A DNA stretch of 64,000 nt from Enoplosus armatus (lineage: Eukaryota > Chordata > Actinopteri > Centrarchiformes > Enoplosidae): positions 15,997,298 through 16,061,297 of the forward strand of contig NC_092194.1 in NCBI RefSeq assembly GCF_043641665.1, in the 5' to 3' direction. A program made the position numbers and the translations under genes. Numbering within the stretch: position 1 is the first letter of the stretch; each line of letters starts with the position of its first letter. Positions 1-31,475 of the stretch are shown piece after piece. Below the pieces are notes generated by a model. The model ran no database searches, was not told the DNA's origin, and saw nothing but the letters and a program-made list of their open reading frames with translations.

Positions 1-30
1 GCTGCTGCAGTGCAGTTCTTTGTGGAGAGC
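1..30 (+). other. Possible exon end with donor at 30/31
   Basis: The first 30 bases end at a good donor (GAGAGC|GTGAGT). They could be the 3' end of a non-coding pld1 5' exon, or of another gene's coding exon; one frame reads AAAVQFFVES. I cannot identify it from 30 bases. Confidence 0.2.
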
Positions 31-1611
31 GTGAGTCTCAGTATTGCCGTCCATTCAGTGAAGTCAAGTGGATTGATCACTAACCAACATGTGGGCTGCA
101 CGTCCACAAAAAGAGCAGGTTGGTAATGTCTCCCTCTCCCTCTCTATTTGTCTCTGTGTCTGCTCTGTTCTATTTGCGTCCATGGGCTGAGGGGAGATAT
201 GCGTCTCTGTGACAGTCCTTGGGTTTGGGTTGTCAGTGGGATCATGTAGAAGAATTTACAGTATGTTTGAGTCTGCCATTATACTTGCTGCTCCTGTATG
301 TTTGCATTAGGTAGAAACAAAGTGTGTGTGTGTGTGGGGGGGGGGGGTTTATTTAACATGACATGGTGTAGCTGTGTCTGTTCATCTTTGTTCATCAAGA
401 TGTGTGTTTGTGTGAAGATCTTTGCCTCGGTGGGCGTGTGGTCCTTCAGTTGAGGGTGTTTACGTTTCGTTAATGAAATACTGCAACAAGTAGTGTGTTA
501 CCTCTTGTGTAAGACTGCACAGGTGTGTGTGTGCTGGCCTGCTGCCCCTCTTCTTACACCCTGCTGTGAAAGTTAGTTGCTACAGCTGGAATGTCATGGG
601 AAGACTGGAGATATTTTGCTTCCCTTTCTCCGCTGCTCGCTCATACCAACCCCTCCCCTTCTCCTCTCTTCTTCTGTTGTCTATGCAGCGGATACACTTG
701 ATACTGACCTCTGGCATTCAGCAGTCTTCCTTTTGCATGGCCTCAATGCTTTTCTGTTGTGGTGCCAGCACACACACACACACACACACAGTAAACTGTA
801 TTACTGTTATTCCTGCCTCAGGCTTAAAGTGTGTGCATGTGTGTTTAACTGTATCGACCCGTTCCATGTGGTGCTATCCTGCGCAGTTTGTCATACATAA
901 CAATCATAAATCTGGACAGTGGGAGAAGTCGAAGGATTTTTGCTCACAAGGACCTACTCTTTAGTTAAAGACACAACTTTATGTAACAAGAGTTTTACCT
1001 CATTGCTGTTAGTGTTCTTCTTCTCAGGAAGGATTTCAAATATGTTTAGTGTGGCAGGCAGATTTAGTGCTGTGAATGTATTCCAGATGTGGACTACAGT
1101 CTCATATGCTCCTGCCATGTGGTGAACCCCTGTCGAAAACCCACAAACTCTGTTTTGAGTTTCTAACCACATTCTCAAAAATGATAATTTGTGGATAATT
1201 TAGACATTACTTTTAGAATTGTACAACAGACATTGTTTTCCCAAATCCTTAACAGGAACAGACTTTCTCAATGATACGTCTATAGATAACAGGTTTAAAC
1301 CTAATTGCAGCAGACAGCAAAGCTGAAGACAAACGACAAAGCTCTCCTGCACAGACTGTAGAGGATAGAAGATGTCCATGAGATGCAAAAATGGAAGTGA
1401 TTTATTTACATGGTGAAAACTGTCGCTGTGCCATTTGGCGCTCAGACCATCATTAGCACCTTGTTTTGCCAGTGCATCTAAACTCTCTCTCTATTTTAAT
1501 CAGAATAGGTTATTTCTGGCCTGTATACAAGCCTGATTCATGTCCTGCGTTGTGAATTCTCAGATATTGAGGTCCAGGACAGCCAGGTGAAAGTATTTTC
1601 TCACAAACTGT

Positions 1612-2089
1612 AAAGGGTTGGTTCACCCAATTCCCCAAATCATGTTTTACCCCTTATAATTAGTGGAATTAGTGGCCATGCAGATAATTTTTGTTTGATT
1701 TGCAGAGGTTCAGAAATTTTTGCCTGTGACCCCAAATCAATGAAGGAAAATGGAATTTCATTAGTGGTCACATGATTAAAAAATTACATCAACATCTTTT
1801 TCCAGAAACAATGTTCTCATTACTCCATAATAATACAACAGTTTTCATATGGACTATTTTTGTGTTGTAAAGTAGCTCTGGTGAAACCTCTTCACAGTCT
1901 GGCCTGTGGATTAACTGGTACATTGTTTCTGCAAAGACATGTGACTGTTGAATTTTTAAGAAGCTGTTGGCATCACAAACGAAATTCCATTCACCTCCAT
2001 TATATTGGGGAGACGGCAGAAATCTCAGGGACAGGTAACACCTCGGCAAATAAAACCATTTCATTTAATTTGGGTGAACTGACCCTTTC
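1612..2089. repeat. MITE-like element, 18-bp terminal inverted repeats
   Basis: The left end AAAGGGTTGGTTCACCCA (from 1612) and the reverse complement of the right end TGGGTGAACTGACCCTTT (to 2089) match at 16 of 18 positions. The 478-bp element has no coding capacity. A target-site duplication is not obvious. Confidence 0.7.
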
Positions 2090-2529
2090 AGGCAAGAGCG
2101 TGAATATCCTCTACACTTTCTGTCCTGCTACTGTAATCATGTTGAGTCAGAGTCACTTTAATGGTCAATGCACAAGTAATAGTTTGGTAATTTCCTGGCT
2201 CTAAGTTGGCTGCCTTGGTTGGGCTGAGTCAGGCTTGGCTGAAAGAGAGAGAGAGGGAGCGAGAGAGAGAGAGCAGTTCCATCCCTCCTTCAGTACAATG
2301 ATGCCTTGTGTTACCGCCAGCAGAACGCCACTCTGGCGATGATGACGACGACTGCGCCCTCTCTTTTTCTGGCATTTACTGTATGTCTTGCTTTCTCTGC
2401 CTCTCTGACCATCCCTGTCCCCCCTATCCATGGTGTGAAGGATTAGATAATAGGCAGCTTTAGTGTGGGCAGAGAAAGAGAGGTGTCACAGACCTCTCTT
2501 GTTGCTTCTCTCTCCCTTCCTCCCTCCAT

Positions 2530-2582
<53 letters not shown>

Positions 2583-3157
2583 ATCTCTCTTAGTACCATC
2601 TGCACCATGAGCAGCTTGGCACCACACAATCTGTAAATGCCAAGCTAGGTTTACTTTATCTTTATTGTATGTGCGGGTGTGTGCATCCGTGAGCGTGAGT
2701 GGTAGTCTTATTACGCAAATATGGTGTTTACATGTATATATGTTTTCTTTAAAATGAGTTAAATTACTCACAGTACTTTGTAAATGTCAAATATGTTGTC
2801 ACACATCCAGGAACAGATGATGCAAGTTATCTATTTTTCCTAACACTCTGTAATCAGTGACAGCACCTCTGCTGATATTGACATAGATGTTCAGCACGCC
2901 TTGAGTGTTCTTTCCAATAATTTGACACTTTCCAAACACATATTGCAAGCCAACCCAGTGCAGAGGGACATAAATTGGAGTATCGGCTGCCATCTAAAAC
3001 AGGCAGTCGTGCAGAGTTCAGTTTATGACTTGTACATACTATTCTGGATAACACTTTTTGGATTAAAGAAGTAGTGCAGTCTGGCTCAAAGGTTTCTCAT
3101 GTTTCTGAGAAAGATCAGCCCCCTTTTTTTTTATCAAAGTATAACATTTATAGTATT

Positions 3158-3489
3158 TAGGGCTGTGTGATATAGTCGAAATCGTTTACACATTATATAC
3201 ACATATATTCCGATATCTTTTCTTTTTTAACGCAATATGGCAAATGTATCCAAATTAACACAATTACAAATGACAGTTATTTGTGTTGCACTGCTGTGCA
3301 ATGACATAGACCAAACTCTTTAAAAGTGTCTAACACAATGACAAAGGTTATTAACGTTTTATTTCATTTTGCTCAGAATCATTCATTCAGACAACAGAAG
3401 GCTGCAGAATGATAAAATGATAAGATCTGATCACACAATGAATTTGCTGAAATGAAAAAAAAAAAAAGAGTAAATACCCAACCCTACAT
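3158..3489. repeat. Possible degenerate inverted-repeat element
   Basis: It begins with TTAGGGCTGTGTGATATAG and ends near ACCCAACCCTAC, loosely inverse sequences like the TAGGGCTGGGCGATAT ends of fish DNA-transposon relics I remember. The arms are too degraded to define borders. Confidence 0.3.
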
Positions 3490-4740
3490 ATATTGTGGTC
3501 TGGCCTGTTGGATTTCTCTCAATGTGAATTTTGAATGTCTGCATGGTAACTTTATGGTATCTGTGCTAGAAATATTCACAATGTCCTTTTTTGACCATGG
3601 GAAATAAGAAAAAGAGTGTTTACAATTTACAATCACAATGTTACCAATAGCTTTTTTCTGCCAGTTATATTATTATATCCCCAAACATTTTGTTCATGAA
3701 AAGGAAAAAGAGGGTAAGAAGATGGCATACAAAGAATGAGAGCAGGCTATAGAGTATTGGTCTCATGTCTGAATTCCCCTTAAAAGAGAAAATATTCTAT
3801 GTGCTGTCCACCTTAGACCCCTCTAACACCAGGAAGCCCTACAGCAGCAGAGGAAAATCATTTGGACATATTAGAAAATATAAACGTTCTTCACGCAGCT
3901 CTGGGTGAGGACAATACCACTGTTTCTCTGTTCAAGGCATTTAGGATTTGGTTAAGGCCTCATGCAGTGAGTGCAACTCAACTCGCAGCAGTAGCCACAG
4001 CATGGCAAGTTCCCACCTTTCCAACTAGATCAGGCCACTCACACATCACCATCATTTCTGTTCATCACTGTTTCTTCAAGCAATCTGAAAAAGCAATCAT
4101 CATTCCCATGAAATGCTAAAACCTCCAAATCCCCTGTGTATCTAGGGGTAAAGGAAATATTTGAATCAACTTTTAGTTGTAAGAGTGATATTAGTACTTC
4201 AGAAAAGACAAGACGACAGTATGTATGATCAGTGTGTGGACCAATGGCAGTGCCTTCCCACACGGATCACAAAGGTTTGGCAGTGAATCAGCTTTTTGGC
4301 TGCAAGACACGCAACTTCCTGACTAAACTTAATTTGGGACAACAACAGCTAAGCAACTGATAGAGGATGCAGATTTGTTTCTGTCCGTGGATACAGCCAT
4401 GGGGACCTCGTCTTTGATCCCATGTGTCCCTGTACACTGCTACAGGAACAGCTACTAACAAGAGAAAAACGTAATCTAGAGTATGTCTCATCTTCTTTTA
4501 TTTTAAAACCAGGAGGAAATGTTTTATGTTACAATCTCAGGAGGGCAGTTGGAACAAAAGAAGGGACTGTAGTAAATGCAACATGGCCGCCCCTGTTGAA
4601 CAAAAACAAACACACCTTGCCCTACTTGCTTCTTCCTCCAGCTATGAATGGGTTTAAGACATTAATGAATGAATGCATTTTGAATACAGTATTGATTGTG
4701 GATTAACCTGGTGTAACCCACAGTAATTATTAAACTTTCA

Positions 4741-5720
4741 GTACCACTTTCTAATAAGCTCCCATTTATAAGTTGTAACACATTACTTATTATCATCATC
4801 AATCATTAACTAATGATTTATAGATATGTTATATTAAGTAGAACAAATTTTGGGTTGCCAGGTTGCAGAGTCGTGAATAGTCAAGTCTTTCTAATAAACC
4901 ATCAACTCTGCAGTTATAACTGGGTCACAGGTTTCTCACTTTCTAATAGGTCAACAGCAAAAGTTAGCAAGTCATCTGTAATTAATGTTAAGAAGCTAAT
5001 AATACAGTTTTTTTAAGCCTTAAGTTGTTAAAGGAATAGTTTGACATTTTGAGAAATATTCTGGTAGAAACTCAGAAGATTGATACCACTCTCATGTTTG
5101 TCCGTTGAATATGAAGCTACACCCAGCAGCCAGTTAGCTTAGCTTAGCACAAAGACTGGATACAGGTGGAAAAAGCTAGCCTGGCTCTGAACAAAACAAT
5201 TTGCCATTTTACAGAGGATTATATACTACTATACTACTATTTCTTGGCTGGGAGCAGTGTCTCAGCTGGTTGCCTGGAAACTGCTTAGGGTCAAGGAATA
5301 GTTGGGCACCTAACACTAACTGTAAAATGGCAAATTTTGTTTTTTACACTTTGGATTTTGAATGGATTAAACAAACAACGCATGACATGTTAATAATGAA
5401 CTTTACAGGTGCTGGTAGGCCGATTTTGTTGCTGTTGGTCACAACAAGGCTATTTGTTTGCAAACAGACATAAAAGTGGTTTTAATCTTCTCATCTAACT
5501 CTTGGCAACAAAGCAAATAAGCACATTTCCAGTATTTTCAAAGCTTTTTTTCTGTCTTGGTGCTAAGCTAAGCTAATTGGCTGCTGACATGAGATTCAGT
5601 CAGAGGTCAAACAGCCCATTGGAGCAAAGCCTAAGTAAATGATTTATTAATTATGTTAATAAAAGCCATTGGTTAAACCTTATACACCTTTATTAAGGCT
5701 GCCTTATTAGAAAGTGGTAC
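4741..5720. repeat. 980-bp element with perfect 18-bp terminal inverted repeats
   Basis: The 18 bases at 4741-4758 are the exact reverse complement of 5703-5720 (GTACCACTTTCTAATAAG). Similarity continues outward (AAACTTT at 4732-4738 against CAAAGTTT from 5721). The TTTCTAATA motif also recurs inside near 4889 and 4938. It encloses a copy of a second repeat family (5027-5600). Confidence 0.75.
5027..5600. repeat. Dispersed long-inverted-repeat element, copy A (nested)
   Basis: The left arm holds GATACCACTCTCATG and AGTTAGCTTAGCTTAGCAC; the right part holds TGCTAAGCTAAGCTAAT and an inverse TCTTCTCATCTAACTC block. An internal hairpin (CTGTAAAATGGCAAATT near 5319 against AATTTGCCATTTTACAG near 5199) is also present. 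Two more copies (12755-13500, 56650-57240) lie in the window. It seems inserted into the 4741-5720 element. I remember this family as common in percomorph fish but will not name it. Confidence 0.65.
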
Positions 5721-5970
5721 CAAAGTTTCCAAAGTTCTCCACTAGGACAAATTTCTATCCCAAAAGCTTTACTCTAATTTGAGTTAAATATCACATCCCC
5801 AGTAATGGATTTGGTCTTATTAGAATTTATGAAGGTCGGTCCCTGCATGAAAAGTGTAGCAATATGTTTTTGATGGCTCTGCGGTGCAGGGTGAGAGACT
5901 AAATTTCCCATGTGGCACATGTTGAAAAGACTGACGAGTACCCACTTTGCTTTTATGTTGCCTAATTTTT

Positions 5971-6008
<38 letters not shown>

Positions 6009-9000
6009 ACAGTCTGCCGAACCTCCACAGTTCTTCTCCCACTCAACAGTTTTTCATTTCTTCATCTATGATTTCACAATGCGTTGATTCCAACTAATTG
6101 ACATTTAAGAGGGTTGCTAGCACACGTAGGGAGAGGCGGACGCTCTAAGCTGCTTCTGTTGATATTTATGTATAAGCAGCTCGCCGGCTGTTAAACTATC
6201 ACCATGACAACAGGACAGGAAGCAGGAAGTAGGCAGTGTTCCATTTTAATGGAGGAGAGAGATAACGCCTGCAAACTTCTGCTTCTATTGCATTCTCGCC
6301 ATATCTCTGCTCTCTCGGCAGGTTGCATACTGTAGACACAGATACCACGACCAGTGCTTTTGAACATGCATGTGTTTGACATCTGAGCAAACATTCAAAC
6401 CAGCGTTCCAGGTCCCTCTGCTGGTAACCTCTGTGTGGGTCAAGCCTGTTGGGGGTCATGGATATTCTTAGAGCAGGGAGATAACTGCACTGTCATGAAT
6501 ACTTCTTCTGGAATCTAAGATTGCATGCACTCCACACAAAAGTTCAACCAATGGGCCCTGTTGAATGTCTACTTAGACCAAAATCATACTCTTTTTTTTA
6601 ATGATTTTAACAAAATTAACTTTTTGTTTAGAACATTTTGCAATACATTTTGTTGCATACACAAAAGATATTTCTGCGTTAACCTTTGTTGTGTAACCAA
6701 GTGCTTAAACTTGGGCACAAAAGGTGTGACAGCCAGGCAGACATTAAAGTGCAGCAAACTCAAACGCCTGTTTAGGTATGTGGGCTCTATTCTATATATA
6801 CTTTGTAGATGGACTAATTTAGATGTCACACCGTTCTTAGCTGTGTTCAATATCCTTTCCCACACTGTTGTCCGTCTGTACAAAATGTGACTAAGCAAAG
6901 GGAGCTCATTAGAGCCAATGCTGACTCAACAATGGACAAACATACTCTGCTTAGGGATGTGAAAACAATGATTTTATAAATAGTCCTAAACAACTTTTTC
7001 TTTCTATAGAATGTTGGCAAATGTATTGAAAGATTTTTTTTATAGTGTTTAAGGTTATTGAACTAGTATTGTGTGATGAAGATGGTGGAAAAACATGAAA
7101 ACAATGCCAAATAGGGAGTAAAATTATTTTGTTCCTAAATTATTGATGCTTATGACCGTGATTTAAAATCAGCAGTCAACCTAATTAATTATAATACTCA
7201 GAATCATTATTGATATCTAACATAAGCATCCATATTCAGGAAAAAAATCAGAATGAAAGAATGATTGGTTGGATGAATGAAGAGACTAAATGGTTTCACA
7301 GGGACAACAGGAAACACACAGACACGACTGCCGGTGACTCTTCTGACTGTGTGAGCTTGTTGGATCTTGTTCAGTGGAGTGGGAATGTTTACTGTCAAGC
7401 TGTTATCTGTTGGTGTACGTGCTCATGTGTTATTCACCCGTCACAGACATTTTTAGCTCCAAACAGAAGAATTTTGCACTTTGCAGGGAAAGAAGTGCAA
7501 TGTACCTGTTATATTGGTTCAGATTAATGTTAAACTTGGATAGAAATGGGGAATGTTGCATTTAGGCATTATAGGCAGCTTATGTTAAATTAATGTAGTC
7601 AGTGGAAAGTCCCTGAAGGAAAACCTCTGAAGTGTCTGGGTGTGATTTCTTTTGCCTCCATTGACTTTAAAGAAACAATTGACTTTGTTCTTTTTCTCTG
7701 TGTGTTTGTATGTGTTTGTGTGTGTTCATGACTCTATGGCTGATGAGTCACCAAAACCACCATCCTTTGGTGCTGCTACTCCCTGTTGACCTTAACCTAA
7801 GAAGAAAAAAGACACTCTCTCTTAAGACAGTTTGCTGTTTTTCCTTAAACTGGTGACTTAATGGTTCCACACATCAGTTTATCATTGCTAGACTCATTAC
7901 AATGCTGTTGATTGTTCTGTCTCACCTAACTGCTATCCTTGAAACCTCAGGCCAGATGGGGTGTCTGATTTTATCAGAATGCTGTCAGTTGTTGACATTT
8001 GTAATGATGTTCTGCTCATCTTTTCATATTAATGCTTACATTTTGGATCACTGAGAGCTGGGATGTGACAGCATGGGGCATCTGCTCCCTGCTTGTAAAC
8101 ACACACATATCACTTTGCAAAGTCTCAATTTTCTTTTAACTAACAGGCCTTGATAATGTCCTCTGCAACGTTAATTACATCCCAATCAAACAGTATGAGA
8201 GACTAGCACTGCTTTATGACATAATTGTTTTACTACTATCTTAAAATACAGTAGACAGCATTTTGGTCAAAAACAATTAAGGGAAAAAAGGAGATTCAAC
8301 ATGATAGAGTACAGAAAAATGATCCACAGTGATGTAGAGCAGTAAGGGAGAGCACAGAATAATCAAAAACTCCAATCATAGTTAAACTCTGCTTTAATGA
8401 AATCAAATCTCCTTTCCTTCCTAATCTTTTCTACTTCGTCTAGACTCAGAGGGAGGTTTGTCAATGGGCTCCATGTGTATGGGCTCGTCTTGGATGACTA
8501 AGCGTACTGCTTGGTGGTATTTTATGTGGATGGGTATTTTCTGGACGATATCTTGAAAGGTGGAAGATTTAAAATGCAGATTACCATGCAGTTGTAGCTA
8601 CTGCTGCAGCACTGTTATTCTCCACACCCTGCCTGTATCCTGTTTTAGTAATGCAGGATTTCGCAGATGACTGCTCTTGGGGCTAAAATAAAGTCAGAAC
8701 AGCGTCATAGCAAGCACATGACGAGCTGTATTTTTCTAACCGGTTTAACAACTTTTAGGCATCATGATAAGTGTTTGTTATACAAAATCAAACCTGTGTT
8801 CTCAGCAGGTTGATGCAATAGTGAAACTAAAACTGAGCACAGTTTCTCCATATCCCTTTGTAAACATCTACTAAAACCGTAACCGGCTGTGTGTTAACGT
8901 GTGTATATGCTGCAAATATTTACCTATAAGGTGTAGAAATGCAGTATTTTGACTGTATATGCAGTATACTGTATGCATACTGTGTTTAGTCTTTGTGTCA

Positions 9001-10199
9001 TGTACAATCACTAAAACTAGTGTTAATGTAGCATGACTGCACAGTGCATGTCATTTTTAAAACGACTGTGTTCGTGCACGTGATGCCTTTGTCAGGTCTT
9101 ACTCAGCATGATGTCTTACACAAAAAAATTACATCACCAACATTGTTCTGTCACCAACTCCCACTCCTATGGGTGCAGTCAGTCAAGTCATCCATAGACA
9201 CAGTATTGGCCATACCACATAAGTTATAAAGTAATATTTGGTAAGGCTGTCATGTTCAAGACTTTTTCAAACCTCTGTAAAAGAAAGAAGCGTGACTGAA
9301 GGTTTTGCGAGAGCAGAGACTTAACTGATCAAAATGTATGAGCCTGTGAGAGGAAGATCCAGGTGGAGGAGTGGATTACATTAGATTAGATTGAAACTGT
9401 GATTATACCTTGGAGAAACCCAGGAGTGACTGTGGGTGTGTGTGGTTGTGTGTCTGTAACAGCTGTGCACGATGACACGTTCTTAGTCAACTCATACATT
9501 TTAAGAAAGATTTAGGAATACTGTGGTTTACGGCAACCTTTCCCCTTTATTTGGAATTATTCTAACTTTTATAGCGTGTGATAATGTAGATTATGTCATT
9601 TTCATTCTCTTTTAAAAATAAATTTCACTTGAATTCAGATTTTGAATAATGCTTTGATCATATATTGTCTGATTGTGATTATTTTATATTTTGTGTCCTT
9701 TATTTAAGGCTGTTTATATTAAGATGGCATTAAATAGAAAGGTATAGAAAAAATAGTTTTTTTTTTGGTATTGGTACTGAACTCTGGTATCATATTGGCA
9801 TGGTAAGTGAAAAATGGCACCCAGCCGTTTGTCTAATGACCTCAAAGTCAAAGATAAAGTTCATAACATTGAGCAGCAGCAATGGACTGAATTTTTACTT
9901 CTATGAAGAAGTAAAAAATGTTCATCTGCAGTACATGATAAGGCATTAAACGCATGATAACACATGTGATTATAGGATTTGGATTAAGTGGAGGCTAGCA
10001 GCTGATTTTCTTTGTCATTCATTTTGTGTGTCAGTAATGAACAATGGAATTCCAGTCAGGCAATCAATTTGTCAGCTACTAGATTTAAGACAGTTAGCTC
10101 TCAGGAATGTCTCTGAAGTCACAGACCACAGATGTGATAAGTGACACGTTTAATCCAACAATAATTTCCAAAGTAATGCATCAACACTTCATAGGTGCG

Positions 10200-10265
10200 G
10201 GAGTGGAAAGACGGGTTGCGGCTGGGGCGGGCGGGTGTGCATGACTTTATCATTAGCTGAGTCAC
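10200..10265 (+). promoter_or_regulatory. GC-box and AP-1-like cluster upstream of pld1 coding exon 1
   Basis: A GC-rich patch in AT-rich surroundings: GGGGCGGGCGGG at 10224-10235 (Sp/KLF-type) followed by TGAGTCA at 10258-10264 (AP-1-type), about 700 bp before the first coding exon. A regulatory role is inference only. Confidence 0.25.
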
Positions 10266-10964
10266 TGGACTACTGGATATTTTGATTCACTCATAATGCT
10301 ACTTAACAACTACAGTGAATGACGTCCCCCTCTGGACAACTTAATATGAGTGCCCAAGATGCTCCCCATATTAGGGAATTTTTAAAACTCCTCAAGCATG
10401 GCTGCATCACTGACCTTCCTCAGACTACAGGAATAATAGTCAAAACAAACAATATTTGAATTGCTGCGCCCAGGTCTGATGTGGTATTGGCGAGAACAAA
10501 ACAGACGTCTGTTTACCAGCTCATTTCTGTCACCTGATGAGTTGACCTTCAGCACTGAACTGCTCAGTTGTGCATACCTACATCATAGTGCTGCTGTGTC
10601 TATAGTGGTGGCCACATGTGACCTTGAAACCTGTTACAGCTGTGTCTGCAGTAGGTGTGTCTGTTTTTAAGTTTGTTAAAGAGACTGCATACATGTGGTC
10701 CTTCTGGGACCCGGGACTCAGGGTCTTGTGTAAACAGTCATGATCAGCATATGACCACTGGAAGTCAGATGTCACTCACTCGCTGTGGGAGTGTATGTAC
10801 ACTCAGGAAACTGTCATATAGCTTACAACATGGACAAGGACATGCAAACACACACACTCTCAAGTTTCCATTCATTCCATAGCATATGATGTGTTTTTTA
10901 ATTTGGAAATGATAATCTCTCCTCTCCTCAAGGCTGGCCCTGCTCAAGGGGCTAACTGCTGAGC

Positions 10965-29228
<18,264 letters not shown>

Positions 29229-31475
29229 AGGACGTGCCACCACTTACACATCTGAATTGAACTGTTTCTTGAGCATCTTGAGTGCAGTATCTGGATTGTG
29301 GTTTCTCGTCAAATGTGTAATATTGGATTTGCCAGAGATGGCCTTTAATCCAGAGATGAGAGGCAGTTTCATGAGTCTCCTCTGGGTTGATGTGACTTCT
29401 GGGCATTGACAAATCTCTCAGACCTGTTTCTGCTGAAAAACACTAAACAGTAGTTACAACTTATTAGGGTAAGCACTAAGTTTTGGGATGTAGGAAGAAC
29501 AAAAACACATCGCACTTGTGGACAACATTCATGACTATATTGTGACTGCATTCAAGCTGTGGAGATGAAAAACAGGCACATGAACTTTGGGTTTTGGGAA
29601 TCAAACTTAACTCCTGGGAACTTAGACCTTTGGACTGTTGGAAAAGCTCACAAGACAGCAAAGATTTCTAAGGGACCAGCGTGAGGCGGTAGTAAAATCT
29701 TTGACAATGACGCTAACAAATGTTCGACTTGAGTCATTTAACTCGAGTTAAAATGATCAGAAAACACACAGAGATGGTGATGCATGTGATTTACTGAGTT
29801 TGTGATGTATGCTCGTAAGGTTCATTAGTGCTATGTACGCTGTTTATGAGCTCACAGGTGAGTCGTCGAGCTGCTTTAGACAAGTTTAAAAGTTAATGCA
29901 GCTGCGTCTTGAGCATCTTTTCTGTAAAACAAATGCAGTACACGCACATGAGACAATTTTACTGATTCAGCAGTGGTGCATGATTTACTAACTGTGCTCA
30001 AATCTTGTTAACATGATTGCTATAATGCATGTACCAATCACATCTTTGAAAAAAACCCTCAGACACATTAAATGTCCTGTCAAATGTGTTTTGTGACAGA
30101 TAATTATCAGAGGTCTGAACTTTACTGTTGAAATCAAAGTGAACTGTGTTGAGCTGACCCAGTTACAAAAGCTAATTGAACTAAGGGTGAGTAAGACATT
30201 ATTATGGCCGAGGGTGCGTGATCAAAGGCTACAGTGTGAAATGGTTGTGCCAGCGGCCAACATCAGAGGGTGGATGAGACAATCGGCCCACAAATTCAAA
30301 GGAGTCATTTCCTCTTTGCTCAACAGATGGTGCTAGCTCCTTAAAAATGCAGTTTGTGTACAGTTGTTCAGCGGTCCAAGATGGGTCTGTCAGTTCTCCC
30401 AGCTATTTCTCTCGGTGTTCTATTAAATGCAGAAATACAGACTTTAAAACAATGTAAACAATGAAAATATAGGCAATATTTTCCATATAGCATGCGACTG
30501 ATGCCAGAGGCAAGGCCTTCATATGAAGATACAGTTTGAAATTGCTTGTTACGTTTCCAGTTTCCTGGCAGTTCCAGTCGTTTTCTTGATGGAGCTTTTT
30601 ACTCAGAGGGAAAATAGAATTCTCTCTCAAAGCTTTTATTTTTTATGTAATGTAACACAGCCTGTATCTGTCAAGAGGAAATTAAGCTTTTCTAGGGATT
30701 CTTATAGTACTTGACTTGAAGCAGTTGGCGTAATTTGTATATGGGAATGTGTGGGCTTGTTGTTACCTGATTTATTTTCACTTCTAATAATTGTCATGGC
30801 ATCGCGTTTGAAAACCAACCTCCTCAAAATGTGAAGTTAAAGAACCACTCCCTTTAGAATCCATACGTGTTCAGTCATTTGTCAGATATTTTGTGAGATC
30901 CTCGGTTGCCAAGAGCCTTTAATTGTGTTTTGGTGTTTATGTCACGCACCCAACATGTTATCAACTGGCATTTATGGAACTGGAGCAGATGATAATTGCA
31001 TTTTGTGGGAACTGAAAATGAAGTATTGACTTTTTAAATGGGACCAGAAAGTTGACGAATGTTAATTGAAGTGATAAACATTAAAACTCTTTTGCGTTTT
31101 ACTTTTGACAATATTGTCTGTATTGTTTACCCTTTGCTGTATTTGTCATTGCATTATTTATGGAATATGAACCATTTAACATTCTTGAAACATTTTTTTT
31201 TTTAATGTGCGGCATGGTGGTATGGATGGTTTTGGATTTGTCAACTAAAGCTCTTTGTCTTTATCATAACCATCATGCAGCACTCTTGTCTGTCAACTAT
31301 CTGAACCCCTTGGCCTCAATTTAGCTGGTCTTGCTTCCACTCTGTTTATGTACAATATCATCTTTGTACAGCTGAAAGTATTCTTAATTTCTGTCTGTTC
31401 ATTTAATAAAATATAACTCAGAATTTAAATGGCTAACAAATAAAATTATCTTTTGATTTTTTTTTTATATCCCAT
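29229..31475 (+). other. pld1: Probable pld1 3' UTR
   Basis: No coding exon is seen after the pld1 stop. The first plausible poly(A) signals followed by a T-rich downstream element are AATAAA at 31405-31410 and 31439-31444, giving a 3' UTR of about 2.2 kb. Later AATAAA copies (32226, 33088) could give longer transcripts. It contains a 16-nt perfect palindrome at 29737-29752. The extent is inferred. Confidence 0.5.
31405..31444 (+). promoter_or_regulatory. Paired poly(A) signals AATAAA, likely pld1 3' end
   Basis: Two AATAAA hexamers (31405-31410 and 31439-31444) lie 34 nt apart and are followed by a T-rich stretch at about 31449-31468 that would suit a cleavage site near 31460. Confidence 0.5.

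Larger units (their letters stand above)
1..10932. other. No recognisable coding exon; pld1 5' flank or 5'-UTR intron
   Basis: All open frames here are short, lack homology I recognise, or run through CA or CT repeats. The region is AT-rich, with a 12-G run (336-347), a CA repeat (769-790), CT tracts (2531-2590, 5975-6005) and the inverted-repeat elements listed separately. It probably lies between a non-coding pld1 exon and coding exon 1, because the first coding exon carries a splice acceptor just before its 5' UTR. Confidence 0.6.
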
